Shown: positions 26,794-35,986 of the stretch, piece by piece | How the letters are laid out: the number at the start of each line of letters is the position of its first letter | How positions within the stretch are numbered: position 1 is the stretch's first letter | DNA from: Deltaproteobacteria bacterium | GTDB lineage: Bacteria > Desulfobacterota > Desulfuromonadia > Desulfuromonadales > Geopsychrobacteraceae | Reading direction: 5' to 3' | Length of the DNA: 62,180 bases | Assembly (NCBI GenBank): GCA_024280335.1 | Contig: JAJRQI010000043.1 | Span: 1 to 62,180, forward strand | Notes under the pieces: model-generated | What the model was told of the DNA's origin: nothing | The model's input: only the letters and a program-made list of their open reading frames with translations | Databases searched by the model: none | Made by a program: the position numbers and the translations under genes

Positions 26794-28503
26794 TTAGAGT
26801 GCCTTGACCTTGATAATTTCATTGCCCCGCGCATCGAGTACGTGAACCGCGCAAGCCAGGCAGGGATCGAAGGAGTGGATGGTCCGCAGGATCTCCAGCG
26901 GCTGCTTCTCATCGGCGACCGGAGTGCCGATCAGCGCCGATTCGTAGGGGCCCATTTTGCCGGCAGCGTCACGCGGCCCGGCATTCCAGGTTGAGGGAAC
27001 CACCGCCTGATAATTTTTGATGGCACCGTTCTCGATGCGGATCCAATGTCCCAACGCTCCGCGTGGTGCTTCGTGATAACCGAAACCCTGCGCCTCTTTC
27101 GGCCAGGTTGAGGGTTCCCACTTCTCAGCGTTGTGGACCTCAAGGATGCCGCGACCCATGTTGTCGGTCAGCTGTTGCAGCCAGAGTTCGGTCTTTTGCG
27201 CCAGCATCAGGCAATCAATACCGCGGGCTGCGGTCCGCCCCAGGGTTGAAAAGAGTGCTCCGGCACCGACCCCGAGTTTACCGAGGACGAAATCGACCGC
27301 CCCTTTGGCATCGGCGTTGCCGCTGGCGTAGGCGACCAGCACCCGCGCCAGTGGACCGACCTCCATCGGCTCGCCATTGTAGCGCGGTGATTTGACCCAG
27401 GAGTATTTGCCGTCGGTATCGAGAAAATCGTACGGCGGCTTCGGCCCGGTGTAGTTCGGGTTGGTCTCGCCGTCGTAGGGGTGCTTATCGGCGCGGCCGT
27501 CACTGTACTCGTACCAGGAACGGGTGACATCTTCGGTGATTTTCTGCTCGTCCACCGGCAGCACATTGGCAAGATCCTTGCCCATGATAATGCCGCGCGG
27601 AAAGTAGAGATTGTCGATCCCGCCGCTGTTATCCATCGGGAAATCACCGTAACTCAGATAATTACCGACCCCGCCGCCGATAGCAGCCCAATCGAGATAA
27701 GCCGGGGCTACCGCCAGCAGATCGGGGATATAAACCTGCTCGACAAAGGCACGGGCTTTTTTCAGCAGCTTGCCGATCAGCGCCAGCTTGTCGGCGTTGA
27801 GGGCGTTCTGGCTGTCCGGATCGACCGGGATCGACATGCCGCCGACCAAAAAGGTCTGCGGATGCGGGTTTTTGGAACCGAGGATCGCATGGATCTTGAT
27901 GACATCCTTCTGCCACTCGAGCGCCTCCAGGTAGTGGGCAACCGCCATCAGGTTGGCTTCCGCCGGCAGCTTGTAGGCGCTGTGTCCCCAGTAGGCATTG
28001 GCGAACGGTCCCAAGCGACCGGTACCGACAAACGCCTTGACCCGATCCTGCACCCCTTTGAAGTAGGTGGCACTGGAGAGCGGCCAATTGGAAATCGACT
28101 GGGCGACCTGGGCGGTCTTTTTCGGATCGGCCGACAGGGCGCTGACAATGTCGACCCAATCGAGGGCGTGCAGGTGGTAGAAGTGGATGACGTGATCCTG
28201 CACGTTCTGGATGCCCATGATGATGTTGCGGATCAGCCGGGCATTATCGGGAATCTGGATCTTCAACGCATCTTCAACGGCGCGAATACTGGCCATCGAG
28301 TGGACGGTGGTACAGACACCGCAGAAACGCTGCACAAAATGGTGCGCATCGCGCGGGTCGCGCCCTTTAAGAATAGTCTCTATGCCGCGGAAGGCGGTCG
28401 AGGAGCTCCAGGCATCGGTGATCCTTCCCCCCTCGATCTGTGCTTCAATCCGCAGGTGCCCTTCAATTCGGGTAATCGGATCGACTACAATTTTCTTAGC
28501 CAT
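26794..28503 (-). CDS. hyaB: [NiFe] hydrogenase large subunit
   Basis: 569 residues. The four nickel/iron ligands are in RFCGVC (L1) near the N-terminus and DPCLAC (L2) near the end. The final 15 residues after DPCLACAVH form the tail removed by the maturation protease. Start MAKKIVVDPITRIEGHL is standard. Co-transported with the small subunit through its Tat signal. Middle gene of the operon hyaA-hyaB-hyaC-hyaD, three bases downstream of hyaA. Confidence 0.96.
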   Translation of the reverse strand: MAKKIVVDPITRIEGHLRIEAQIEGGRITDAWSSSTAFRGIETILKGRDPRDAHHFVQRFCGVCTTVHSMASIRAVEDALKIQIPDNARLIRNIIMGIQNVQDHVIHFYHLHALDWVDIVSALSADPKKTAQVAQSISNWPLSSATYFKGVQDRVKAFVGTGRLGPFANAYWGHSAYKLPAEANLMAVAHYLEALEWQKDVIKIHAILGSKNPHPQTFLVGGMSIPVDPDSQNALNADKLALIGKLLKKARAFVEQVYIPDLLAVAPAYLDWAAIGGGVGNYLSYGDFPMDNSGGIDNLYFPRGIIMGKDLANVLPVDEQKITEDVTRSWYEYSDGRADKHPYDGETNPNYTGPKPPYDFLDTDGKYSWVKSPRYNGEPMEVGPLARVLVAYASGNADAKGAVDFVLGKLGVGAGALFSTLGRTAARGIDCLMLAQKTELWLQQLTDNMGRGILEVHNAEKWEPSTWPKEAQGFGYHEAPRGALGHWIRIENGAIKNYQAVVPSTWNAGPRDAAGKMGPYESALIGTPVADEKQPLEILRTIHSFDPCLACAVHVLDARGNEIIKVKAL

Positions 28504-28506
28504 CGG

Positions 28507-29622
28507 TTAGTCCTCTCTCTTTACCGTAGAATCATCATCCTTACGCAGCGCACTGGCCACCCCGTGGGCGCCGAATGCCACTGCCGTGGCTGCTGCCAGA
28601 CCGAGACCGATCTTGTCTGCCGTCGCTTCGACACCGAAGCCGGGCACCTGTGGCAGTCGCCGATAGAAGGGGGTCATGCTGTCCCAGAATTGCGGTTCGC
28701 TGCAGCCGATGCAACCGTGACCGGCCTGAACCGGCCAACTGCTCCCCTCGTTGTAGCGGATCGTCGGACAGTTATGGAAGGTTTCCGGCCCCTTGCAACC
28801 CAGCTTATAAAGACACCAGCCCTGCCGATGTCCGGCATCGCCGAACCCTTCAGCGTACTGTCCGGCGTCGAAGTGAGCGCGACGTTCGCAGTTGTCATGA
28901 ATCCGCTTGCCATAGGCAAACTTAGGCCGACCGAAGCTGTCGGTGGCGGGCAATTTACCGAAGGTCAAAAAGTGGACGATAGCAGCAGTCAGATTTTCTG
29001 CATTGAGCGGGCAGCCGGGTAAATTCAGCACCGTAGCGCCGGGGACCGCCTCGGAGACCGAAACCGCACCGGTCGGGTTGGGCGCGGCCGCCGGAAGACC
29101 GCCGTAAGAGGCACAGGTACCGACAGCAATGGTTGCCGCGGCGTTGCCACAGACCTCACGGGCAATGTTCAGCGCCGAGTTGCCGGCAACCGTGCAATAG
29201 ACACCGCCATCAGCCATCGGGATCGAACCTTCCACGATGGCGATATACTTGCCTTTGTACTTTTCAACCGTGGCGTTTTTGGCTGCTTCGTCCTGATGTC
29301 CGGCTGCCGCCATGATGGTCTCATGGTAATCGATCGATAGATAATCCAGGATGATCTCAGCTGCAGTCGGCTGATTGGCGCGCAGGAAAGCCTCGGTATC
29401 CCCGGTGCATCCCTGGAACTCCATCCAGATCACCGGCGGACGGTTGTCGGCCTCCATCGCTTCCGCAATCTGCCCCATAAAGGTTGCCGGTAACGCCAGA
29501 CTGGCGGTCATGACCGAGCAGAACTTCAGAAAATCACGCCGATTAACCCCACGGGCCTCCCATTTTTGCAGGATTTCCTCAGAAACCGACCCCTCCAGCA
29601 GGGTCTTCTCAGGATCATGCAT
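28507..29622 (-). CDS. hyaA: [NiFe] hydrogenase small subunit with Tat signal
   Basis: 371 residues from ATG 29622 (AAGGAGGATG upstream). Twin-arginine signal RRDFLKF at ~25-35. Three Fe-S clusters are expected; the C-terminal part has HDNCERR, CLYKLGCKGP and CIGCSEPQFWD. The first ligand motif reads CTGDTE where most group 1 enzymes have CTGCxE, so one proximal-cluster ligand position is Asp. A hydrophobic C-terminal helix (GLGLAAATAVAFGAHG) anchors it in the membrane. Periplasmic uptake hydrogenase; first gene of the operon. Confidence 0.94.
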   Translation of the reverse strand: MHDPEKTLLEGSVSEEILQKWEARGVNRRDFLKFCSVMTASLALPATFMGQIAEAMEADNRPPVIWMEFQGCTGDTEAFLRANQPTAAEIILDYLSIDYHETIMAAAGHQDEAAKNATVEKYKGKYIAIVEGSIPMADGGVYCTVAGNSALNIAREVCGNAAATIAVGTCASYGGLPAAAPNPTGAVSVSEAVPGATVLNLPGCPLNAENLTAAIVHFLTFGKLPATDSFGRPKFAYGKRIHDNCERRAHFDAGQYAEGFGDAGHRQGWCLYKLGCKGPETFHNCPTIRYNEGSSWPVQAGHGCIGCSEPQFWDSMTPFYRRLPQVPGFGVEATADKIGLGLAAATAVAFGAHGVASALRKDDDSTVKRED

Positions 29623-29655
29623 AAGACATCCTCCTTTCTTGATCATCCATGACAC

Positions 29656-29922
29656 CAGCCAGATAACAAACTGCTAAAATGGTTTGGTGGGGATGATGAT
29701 GAAAAATGCGCGTTGGTTCCTTGCGACAAAACAATAACGCTGTTATGAATCAACCCAATTAATAAAGTCAAGGAATTTCAGCAACATAGCGTATACACTA
29801 TAAAATATTTGGTAAACTGTTCTTTGTTTGGTTTTTTATGGCGGGGACAACGCTAAATCGCATAAGTGGTTCATTATATCTTATGAGCCTAAACGATACT
29901 CCAGCGTTTACAAGGAGCGACG
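29656..29922. promoter_or_regulatory. divergent intergenic region between hyaA and the SDR gene
   Basis: AT-rich 267-base region with the leaders of both genes. GTATACACTATA (29791-29802) resembles half to most of the GntR operator at 32193-32209. No convincing sigma-54 or other promoter could be assigned. Confidence 0.35.
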
Positions 29923-30813
29923 ATGAAGATTTTTGTTACAGGCGGAACAGGTTTTGTCGGCCAGGAACTGATCGGTCAGCTGCTCAATGCGCAGTACTCG
30001 GTCCGGGTCCTGATCAGGGCAGGCAGCGCCTCAATCTATAGCAATAAGATTGAGACGGTCACGGGGGACACAACCGATCCCGCCAGCTTGAAAGCTGCTC
30101 TGGAGGGTTGCGATGCGGTCATTCACCTGGTGGGAATTATCCGTGAATTCCCTTCCCGCGGAATCAGCTTTGCTCGTTTGCATCCCGAGTCGACCGGCAA
30201 TCTTCTGCAGGCGGCAGAGGAACAGGGAATTTCGCGTTTTTTACACATGAGCGCCAACCGGGCACGAGCTGATGCGGTCACTGATTACCACAAAAGCAAG
30301 TGGGCGGCAGAAGAGCTGGTTCGCCAATCCAATCTCGACTGGACCATCTTTCGCCCCTCGCTGATTTTCGGCGCCGCTGATCAGTTTGTCAATCTGCTGG
30401 CCGGGCTGATCAAAGCCCTGCCGCTGGTTCCGGTGATGGGCGATGGTCGTTACCGTCTGCAGCCGGTCTGCGTGACTGACGTTGCCAGCGGTTTTGTTGC
30501 TGCACTGAGGGTAAAAGAATCGATTTCCCGGACTTACCACTGCGGCGGGCCGAACGCTTACAGCTACGATGAAATTCTGGATCTGATCGGCTTGGCACTG
30601 GGCAAAAAAATGCCGCTGCGAAAACTTCATCAACCGCTCAGCCTGATGAAACCGCTGGTCGCAATGCTGCAATCACTGCCGCAATTTCCGATGACCAGCA
30701 ACCAATTGCAAATGTTACTGGAAGGAAACTGTTGCGATCCGACCGAATGGAAAGAGACGTTCAAACTGGAGTTGACTGAATTTCCGGAAGGGATCAGCGC
30801 GTTTCTGAAATAA
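29923..30813 (+). CDS. NAD(P)-binding atypical SDR (NDUFA9-like)
   Basis: 296 residues after ACAAGGAGCGACG. The N-terminal Rossmann motif is TGGTGFVGQEL, followed by DAVIHLVGIIREFP and the conserved FRPSLIFG. The active-site Tyr-x3-Lys is represented by YHKSK. This pattern is the complex-I NDUFA9-like/NmrA-type atypical SDR group, whose members bind NAD(P)H and often have unknown substrates. Single gene, followed by a strong terminator. Confidence 0.8.
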   Translation: MKIFVTGGTGFVGQELIGQLLNAQYSVRVLIRAGSASIYSNKIETVTGDTTDPASLKAALEGCDAVIHLVGIIREFPSRGISFARLHPESTGNLLQAAEEQGISRFLHMSANRARADAVTDYHKSKWAAEELVRQSNLDWTIFRPSLIFGAADQFVNLLAGLIKALPLVPVMGDGRYRLQPVCVTDVASGFVAALRVKESISRTYHCGGPNAYSYDEILDLIGLALGKKMPLRKLHQPLSLMKPLVAMLQSLPQFPMTSNQLQMLLEGNCCDPTEWKETFKLELTEFPEGISAFLK

Positions 30814-30815
30814 AA

Positions 30816-30849
30816 CAACGCCCGGCGGGAAAAATCCCGCCGGGCGTTG
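30816..30849. terminator. bidirectional terminator hairpin between convergent genes
   Basis: Fifteen-base stem (CAACGCCCGGCGGGA paired with TCCCGCCGGGCGTTG) around AAAA. The A-rich left flank gives a T-rich tail on the minus strand. Confidence 0.85.
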
Positions 30850-30875
30850 CCGTATATGGAACGTTCAATGCGGGA

Positions 30876-31442
30876 TTAAAAGAAAAACTGAATACCGAGC
30901 CGGACCGACTCGTCGATATTGCGTGTACCCAGGGCGTCGAAATCGACCTCGACATTCTGATATTCCAGCAACAGGGTCGCCTTCGGAGTAAACATATAGC
31001 TCAGCCCGACCGCCGTTTCCAACAAACGCTCACTATCGAGAAAGCTGAGCAGCTCCGGCGAATACTGCACCCGACCGTAGGTTCCAAGCCCCTGCAATTG
31101 CGGCGGTTGATAGCTGACCAGCAGCCCCAGACCGAAGGTCAGCAGATCGTTACTGTCGGTCCGTCCGAGGTTGCCGAGCATCTGGGCACCGACCTTCAGG
31201 CCGTCAAGGTTGCCCGGCTCACCGCTGACCCCGATCCCGACAGAACCGAACAAGCTGTCCCGGTCTTCGCTGTACAGCAGGCGACCCGCGATAACAGAGT
31301 CGCCAAACTCGTTCTTGTCGAAGGCAGAGCTTAACGTCCCCTGAATGCTGTCATCATTGAGCAATAAAGAAAAATCTGTCGACCAGACCGTTCCAGCCAG
31401 AAAAAAAACCGCCGCGATCGTCGAGAATAGAACCTTGATCAT
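30876..31442 (-). CDS. YfaZ-like outer-membrane protein
   Basis: 188 residues with a signal peptide ending TVWS. Alternating beta-strand pattern, and terminal Phe (GIQFFF) as expected for a beta-barrel. The DDSIQGTLSSAF start and GVGVSGEPGNLDGLKVGAQ-like middle match the YfaZ family of small barrels. It lies nine bases after the GntR gene in the same direction, so may be controlled by it. Function unknown. Confidence 0.7.
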   Translation of the reverse strand: MIKVLFSTIAAVFFLAGTVWSTDFSLLLNDDSIQGTLSSAFDKNEFGDSVIAGRLLYSEDRDSLFGSVGIGVSGEPGNLDGLKVGAQMLGNLGRTDSNDLLTFGLGLLVSYQPPQLQGLGTYGRVQYSPELLSFLDSERLLETAVGLSYMFTPKATLLLEYQNVEVDFDALGTRNIDESVRLGIQFFF

Positions 31443-31451
31443 TACTTCTCC

Positions 31452-32162
31452 CTAAACATCTACCGGTTGATTCAGAATCGATTTTTTACCCTGGCCACCT
31501 TCGACCGCCGTCATGCTTTCGAGCAGCACGCTGCCACCGATGGCGGCGGTTTTCTTCACCAGGCTTTCTGCCATATCACCATCATGGTTGCGAAACGCCT
31601 CCAGCAGCCGGTCATGCTCCGCCACCGAAATCGCCATCCGTCCTTCAACAGAAAGCGAAGCCATCCGCAAACGGTTGAATTTCAGACCCAGCTGTTGGAT
31701 CAATTCGTACAGTTTACTGTTGCCCGAAGCCTTGAGGAACAGTTCGTGAAACTCATTATGAACCCGAAAAAAAACTTTGACGTCACCCTCTTTTGCCAGT
31801 TTTTTTAACCGTTCATTGATCGTCACCAGCCGTTCGATCTCTTTTTCCGACAAGCGCGCTGCGGCAAGTTCCGCAGCGTAACCTTCCAGAATGCTTTTGA
31901 TGGCGTAAAACTCCTGCACATCCTGCTCTGAAAGAGCTGCCACCACCGCACCTTTGCGCGGGATAACGGTCAGATAACCCTCAGATTCCAGCTGACGAAA
32001 GGCCTCGCGAATCGGTGTCCGGCTGATGCCGAAGCGTTCAGCGAGCTCTGGCTCGGCAACCTTTTCACCCGGCTTCAGGGTTCCCTTCAGAATCGCTTCA
32101 CGAATCGTTTCAAGGATTTTTTCCCGCAGAGTTTGATGTCGTTCAATCGGTTTACTCTTCAA
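31452..32162 (-). CDS. GntR-family regulator, FCD-type
   Basis: 236 residues. The N-terminal winged helix is classic (LREKILETIREAILKGTLKPG, FGISRTPIREAFRQLESEG). The C-terminal all-helical FCD domain has the metal-binding His positions in FHELFL, VAEHDRLLEAF. FCD regulators sense small carboxylates or sugar acids; the ligand here is unknown. A perfect palindrome just upstream is the likely autoregulatory operator. Confidence 0.88.
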   Translation of the reverse strand: MKSKPIERHQTLREKILETIREAILKGTLKPGEKVAEPELAERFGISRTPIREAFRQLESEGYLTVIPRKGAVVAALSEQDVQEFYAIKSILEGYAAELAAARLSEKEIERLVTINERLKKLAKEGDVKVFFRVHNEFHELFLKASGNSKLYELIQQLGLKFNRLRMASLSVEGRMAISVAEHDRLLEAFRNHDGDMAESLVKKTAAIGGSVLLESMTAVEGGQGKKSILNQPVDV

Positions 32163-32192
32163 AACAATTCTCCCATTTCAAATTTTGCTAAA

Positions 32193-32209
32193 TTGTATAC
32201 AGTATACAA
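32193..32209. promoter_or_regulatory. palindromic GntR operator
   Basis: TTGTATAC-A-GTATACAA is a perfect 17-base inverted repeat, 31 bases from the gntR start and about 110 bases upstream of the K+ channel gene. Size and symmetry fit FCD-type GntR sites. Confidence 0.75.
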
Positions 32210-32320
32210 ATCATGTCAATCCTTTTCTACGGTGGCGGAACTATTCAATGTCGAAACGGCCGTTTCTTGTCTTTTCTTCCACAGCTGGATACTATGGAAC
32301 TCTTTTATCCAGGAGCACTG

Positions 32321-33319
32321 ATGCACCCACTACGTAAAGTCCTGTTATCCCTGTTGACTCTGATTATCTTGAGTGGCAGCGGCTCGGCCGGCTATATGCT
32401 GCTGGAAGGCTGGGATGGGTTCGAATCTCTCTACATGACGGTCATCACCATCTCGACGGTCGGCTATAAAGAGGTCAAACCCCTGTCTAACGACGGGAAG
32501 CTGTTTACCGTTCTGCTGATTATCTTCGGGACTGGAACCCTGGCCTACACCATCGGTTCGATGTTTCAATTTATGGTCGAAGGACAGCTACGCAAACTGT
32601 TGGGGAGAAAGAAATTGCAAAAACAAATCGATAAATTGAAAGATCACTATATTATCTGCGGCTATGGCCGAATCGGACGACTGGTGGCACGTGAATTTGC
32701 CGCCAAACCGCTCCCCTTTATCGTTGTCGAACAGGATCAGGAGCGCTGCCGGCGGCTGGAAGAAAAGGGCTACCTGTTCGTCGAAGGGGATGCCACCCAC
32801 GACGATATTTTGGAAAAAGCCAGCATTGCCCAAGCCAAAGGGCTGATCACCGCGGTCACTTCCGACTCAGCGAATGTCTTCATCACCCTGACCGCTCGCG
32901 GAATCAATCCAGACCTCTACATTCTGGCGCGGGCCAGTGAAGATCGGGCCGACATTAAACTGATAAGAGCCGGCGCCGACAAGGTGGTCTCTCCCTACAC
33001 CATCGGTGCAACGCGGATGGCGCAGGCGGTGCTGCGCCCCTCGGTGGTCGATTTTATCGACATCGCCACCGGTACCGAAAATCTGGAACTGCAACTGGAA
33101 GAGATTCAGGTTTCCGCAACCTCTGCCCTGGCCGGGAAAAGCCTGATCAATTCCAGCATCCGCAAAGAGCTGGGGATCATCATCGTCGGCATCAAAAAAG
33201 GTGAAAAGATGTTTTTCAACCCCGCGCCGACCACGACCATAGAAGCGGGAGATATTCTGATTACCCTGGGCGAACCGCCCTCAATCAAGAACCTCGAAAT
33301 TATCGCGGTCGGCAAATAA
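32321..33319 (+). CDS. K+ channel with RCK/TrkA domains
   Basis: 332 residues from ATG 32321 (AGGAG upstream); further in-frame starts lie back to 32213. Two membrane helices surround a pore loop with filter TISTVGYKEV, where the usual GYG/GFG is GYK. TrkA-N follows with the Rossmann motif ICGYGRIGRLVA and then TrkA-C (VSATSALAGKSLINSSIRKE). Ligand-gated two-helix potassium channel in the inner membrane; the nucleotide or ion that gates it is not known. Confidence 0.87.
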   Translation: MHPLRKVLLSLLTLIILSGSGSAGYMLLEGWDGFESLYMTVITISTVGYKEVKPLSNDGKLFTVLLIIFGTGTLAYTIGSMFQFMVEGQLRKLLGRKKLQKQIDKLKDHYIICGYGRIGRLVAREFAAKPLPFIVVEQDQERCRRLEEKGYLFVEGDATHDDILEKASIAQAKGLITAVTSDSANVFITLTARGINPDLYILARASEDRADIKLIRAGADKVVSPYTIGATRMAQAVLRPSVVDFIDIATGTENLELQLEEIQVSATSALAGKSLINSSIRKELGIIIVGIKKGEKMFFNPAPTTTIEAGDILITLGEPPSIKNLEIIAVGK

Positions 33320-33330
33320 AGGGATTAACT

Positions 33331-34113
33331 TTGACAACTGCCCCCCTGTTCGTCCATGTCCCGGCGCAGCTGTTGGCAGCACGGCTGCCCTTTCTGCTGA
33401 ACCGCAAGCTGCAACCGGAAGTCGCCTGCCAGGAAGTCCGCCTGGACAAGCTGAATTTGCCGGAGTTGCGCGACTGTGCCGAGCAACTGTTGGCAGCAAA
33501 GCTTCAGACCAGTCTGCATGCCCCCTTTGCTTCGTTTCATCCGGGCAGTCCGAAAAAGCGACAACAAAAAAAAGCCCACGCGATCGCTGAGCTGTCCCTT
33601 GAACTGGCCGACATCCTGAACGCCGGTCGCATTGTTTTTCACCCTGGATTGTCAAGCAACCCCGCCGCCAAAGAGCAGCAGCAGTGGCTGCAGAACAGTC
33701 TGAATTTCTGGCCGGACTATATCTGCCAGGCAGAGGCGCTCGGTACGCAGATTTGTATCGAAAACATCTTTGAATCGACCCCGGAGCTGTTGCAACAACT
33801 CTGTCAGGAACTTGAATCACCCGCCTTCGGCCACTGTTTTGATATCGGCCATTGGAACATGTTCGCTACCGGCAGCCTGACCGACTGGTTCGCCAAACTC
33901 GGTCGCCACACCCGCCATCTGCACCTGCATGACAATCATGGCCAATTTGATGAACATCTGCCGGTCGGCCAGGGAGTGATCGATTTCGCGGCACTGTTTG
34001 AACGGGTCGGGCAACTCGACCCACCACCCAGCATGACCCTGGAAGCGCACAGTCTACCAGCACTGGAAGCCTCGCTACTGGCGCTTGAACGCTACCGACC
34101 CAGCAACGAATAA
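33331..34113 (+). CDS. xylose-isomerase-like TIM-barrel protein
   Basis: 260 residues from TTG 33331, 11 bases after the K+ channel stop, with AGGGATTAAC upstream. Metal-site segments of the AP-endonuclease-2/sugar-phosphate isomerase family are seen: SLHAPFAS, ICIENIFES, GHCFDIGHWN, HLHLHDNHGQFDEHL and MTLEAH. The substrate is not predictable. Confidence 0.8.
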   Translation: MTTAPLFVHVPAQLLAARLPFLLNRKLQPEVACQEVRLDKLNLPELRDCAEQLLAAKLQTSLHAPFASFHPGSPKKRQQKKAHAIAELSLELADILNAGRIVFHPGLSSNPAAKEQQQWLQNSLNFWPDYICQAEALGTQICIENIFESTPELLQQLCQELESPAFGHCFDIGHWNMFATGSLTDWFAKLGRHTRHLHLHDNHGQFDEHLPVGQGVIDFAALFERVGQLDPPPSMTLEAHSLPALEASLLALERYRPSNE

Positions 34114-34142
34114 ACACCGCAAGTTCAAGAGAGTGTCGTGCC

Positions 34143-34169
34143 AAAAAAAGGCCAGCCCGAAGGCTGACC
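34143..34169 (-). terminator. terminator after the Mo-enzyme operon
   Basis: Minus strand: stem GGTCAGCC / GGCTGGCC around a TTCG tetraloop, followed by seven T. It lies 27 bases past the NrfD-like stop. Confidence 0.9.
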
Positions 34170-34195
34170 ATTGAGATTCCCTTTTTTGCTGCAGT

Positions 34196-35344
34196 CTAGT
34201 ACTCATCGGGATCCAGCGGCAACAGTCGTTCAGCCAAGGTGTACAGGAACAGACAGGTGCTGATTGAACCGATCACGATGGCAAGTTCAGTTGCTGAAGG
34301 GGAATACTGCAGCAGGCCGTCGACCAGTTCGGCGGTGCCTTCTCGCATCGATACCAGCTGACCGACGATCACCAAATCGTAGCGCATGAAAAAGATGCCG
34401 ACGGTCGAGGAAAGACCTGCATACATCACTCCGACCGGGGTCCTGGTGGTCTTTGGAAACAGGATGCACAGGGGAATGACCAGGCCCAGCAGCACCTCGA
34501 AGAACCAGAAGTTGAAGGCGAAGGGACCATTGATAATCGCCATGGTCGCTTCATATTTTCCCGGCGGGTGTCCGTATATACCGGGAATGATCTTCCAGAT
34601 GACAAAGAAGATCAGGGTCATCAGACACAAAATCTGCAGACGACCGAGGCTGTCCATGAAATCGCGATACTTCTGCGGCATCGGCGCACCTGAACTTTTG
34701 TGGTTGAAATAAACGATCATGCCGATCAGGGCGCAGCCGGAAACCAGCGCCGAAACGATAAAGTAGATCGGCAAAAAGGAGCCGTGCCAGAAAGCGCGGG
34801 CCTCAAGCAGACCGAACACCGCGCCCAGGTTCGAGTGCGCGGAAACCGCCGCGGTAAAACCGAGCACCCCCATGGTGAATGCTCCTTTGTGCATCCCCCT
34901 CATCAAAAAGTAGAACTCCGCACAGAGGAACATCAGGTAAATCCCGTAGAGGGTCCCCATCCACCAGATCGCGGAGGAGAAGTTCGGGCTGGTAATCGCG
35001 TAGATGCCCATGCGGATCGGGTGGTTCAGCTCCATAGCGATCGCCCCGAAACCGCAGAGCAGGGTCAGAATTGCCAGGATAATCGCGCGCTTGCCGATAA
35101 ACTCGAACTGCTTCATGCCGAACACATGACCGAGGCTCGAGATCAGACAGAGGCCGGTGCTCGAAACCACCAGAAAAACGTAGGTGGCGATCAGAATTCC
35201 CCAGGGGATTTCACGGGTGACGTTGTAAACCTGGGCATGGCCGTTGAGCAGGACATTGATAACGCCGGCAACTCCGACCCCCATCCCCAACAACAGTATG
35301 GCGATCCAAACATATAAATTCGGACGATTATTAAAGGCTGACAT
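34196..35344 (-). CDS. NrfD/PsrC-type membrane subunit
   Basis: 382 residues with about ten hydrophobic segments. The start NLYVWIAILLLGMGVGVAG and GHPIRM-type loop (MELNHPIRMGIY) fit the NrfD/PsrC family, which carries quinone oxidation without haem. Last gene of the operon and ends with TAG. Electrons from quinol would pass to the 4Fe-4S subunit encoded just upstream. Confidence 0.9.
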   Translation of the reverse strand: MSAFNNRPNLYVWIAILLLGMGVGVAGVINVLLNGHAQVYNVTREIPWGILIATYVFLVVSSTGLCLISSLGHVFGMKQFEFIGKRAIILAILTLLCGFGAIAMELNHPIRMGIYAITSPNFSSAIWWMGTLYGIYLMFLCAEFYFLMRGMHKGAFTMGVLGFTAAVSAHSNLGAVFGLLEARAFWHGSFLPIYFIVSALVSGCALIGMIVYFNHKSSGAPMPQKYRDFMDSLGRLQILCLMTLIFFVIWKIIPGIYGHPPGKYEATMAIINGPFAFNFWFFEVLLGLVIPLCILFPKTTRTPVGVMYAGLSSTVGIFFMRYDLVIVGQLVSMREGTAELVDGLLQYSPSATELAIVIGSISTCLFLYTLAERLLPLDPDEY

Positions 35345-35356
35345 CGGTCTCTCCTT

Positions 35357-35917
35357 CTAATCCAGATAAAAGAGGTGTGGGTTGGTGCCCATCGCCGGTT
35401 TCAACACCTTCGACGGATTCTTGGCCAGCAGCAGGGAAACCTCTGAGTTCGGGTCGTTAAGATCACCGAAGACCCGAACCTTGGTCGGGCAGGTTTCCAC
35501 GCAGGCAGGCAGCTGCGCCGGCACTGCGTAGATCCGTTGGGTACAGAAGGTGCATTTGTCGATCGCCTCGGTCTCTTCATTGTAATAGCGGGCATTGTAG
35601 GGACAGGCGGTTTGGCAGTACTTGCAGCCGATACATTTATCGTCATCGACGTGAACGATCCCGTCCGGATTGGTGGTGGTCGCCTTGGTCGGGCAGACAT
35701 GCTCACAGGGAGCGTTGCCGCAATGCTGACACTGACTGGGGATAAACGACTGACCCAAGTTCGGATAGCTGCCGCGCAGTTTACCGGTGACCACCCAGTT
35801 GCGATAGTTGTCCGGCCCCAGCGGGACATTGTTTTCCGCCTTGCAGGCCACGGTGCAAGCCTTGCAATCGATACAACGGTCGGTATCGAGGACAATGGCG
35901 AAGCGTTTATTTTTCAT
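35357..35917 (-). CDS. four-cluster 4Fe-4S ferredoxin subunit
   Basis: 186 residues with 16 cysteines in four motifs: CIDCKACTVAC, CQHCGNAPCEHVC, CIGCKYCQTAC and CTFC...CVETC. This is the DmsB/PsrB/PhsB type. No signal peptide is present, as it is exported together with the Tat-dependent catalytic subunit. It sits 12 bases upstream of the NrfD-like gene. Confidence 0.93.
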   Translation of the reverse strand: MKNKRFAIVLDTDRCIDCKACTVACKAENNVPLGPDNYRNWVVTGKLRGSYPNLGQSFIPSQCQHCGNAPCEHVCPTKATTTNPDGIVHVDDDKCIGCKYCQTACPYNARYYNEETEAIDKCTFCTQRIYAVPAQLPACVETCPTKVRVFGDLNDPNSEVSLLLAKNPSKVLKPAMGTNPHLFYLD

Positions 35918-35986
35918 CGTTGCAACTCCTTACACTACAGTATCGCGCACGGCCGGAACCAACCGCACAGAACACCGGTCCCTGCC

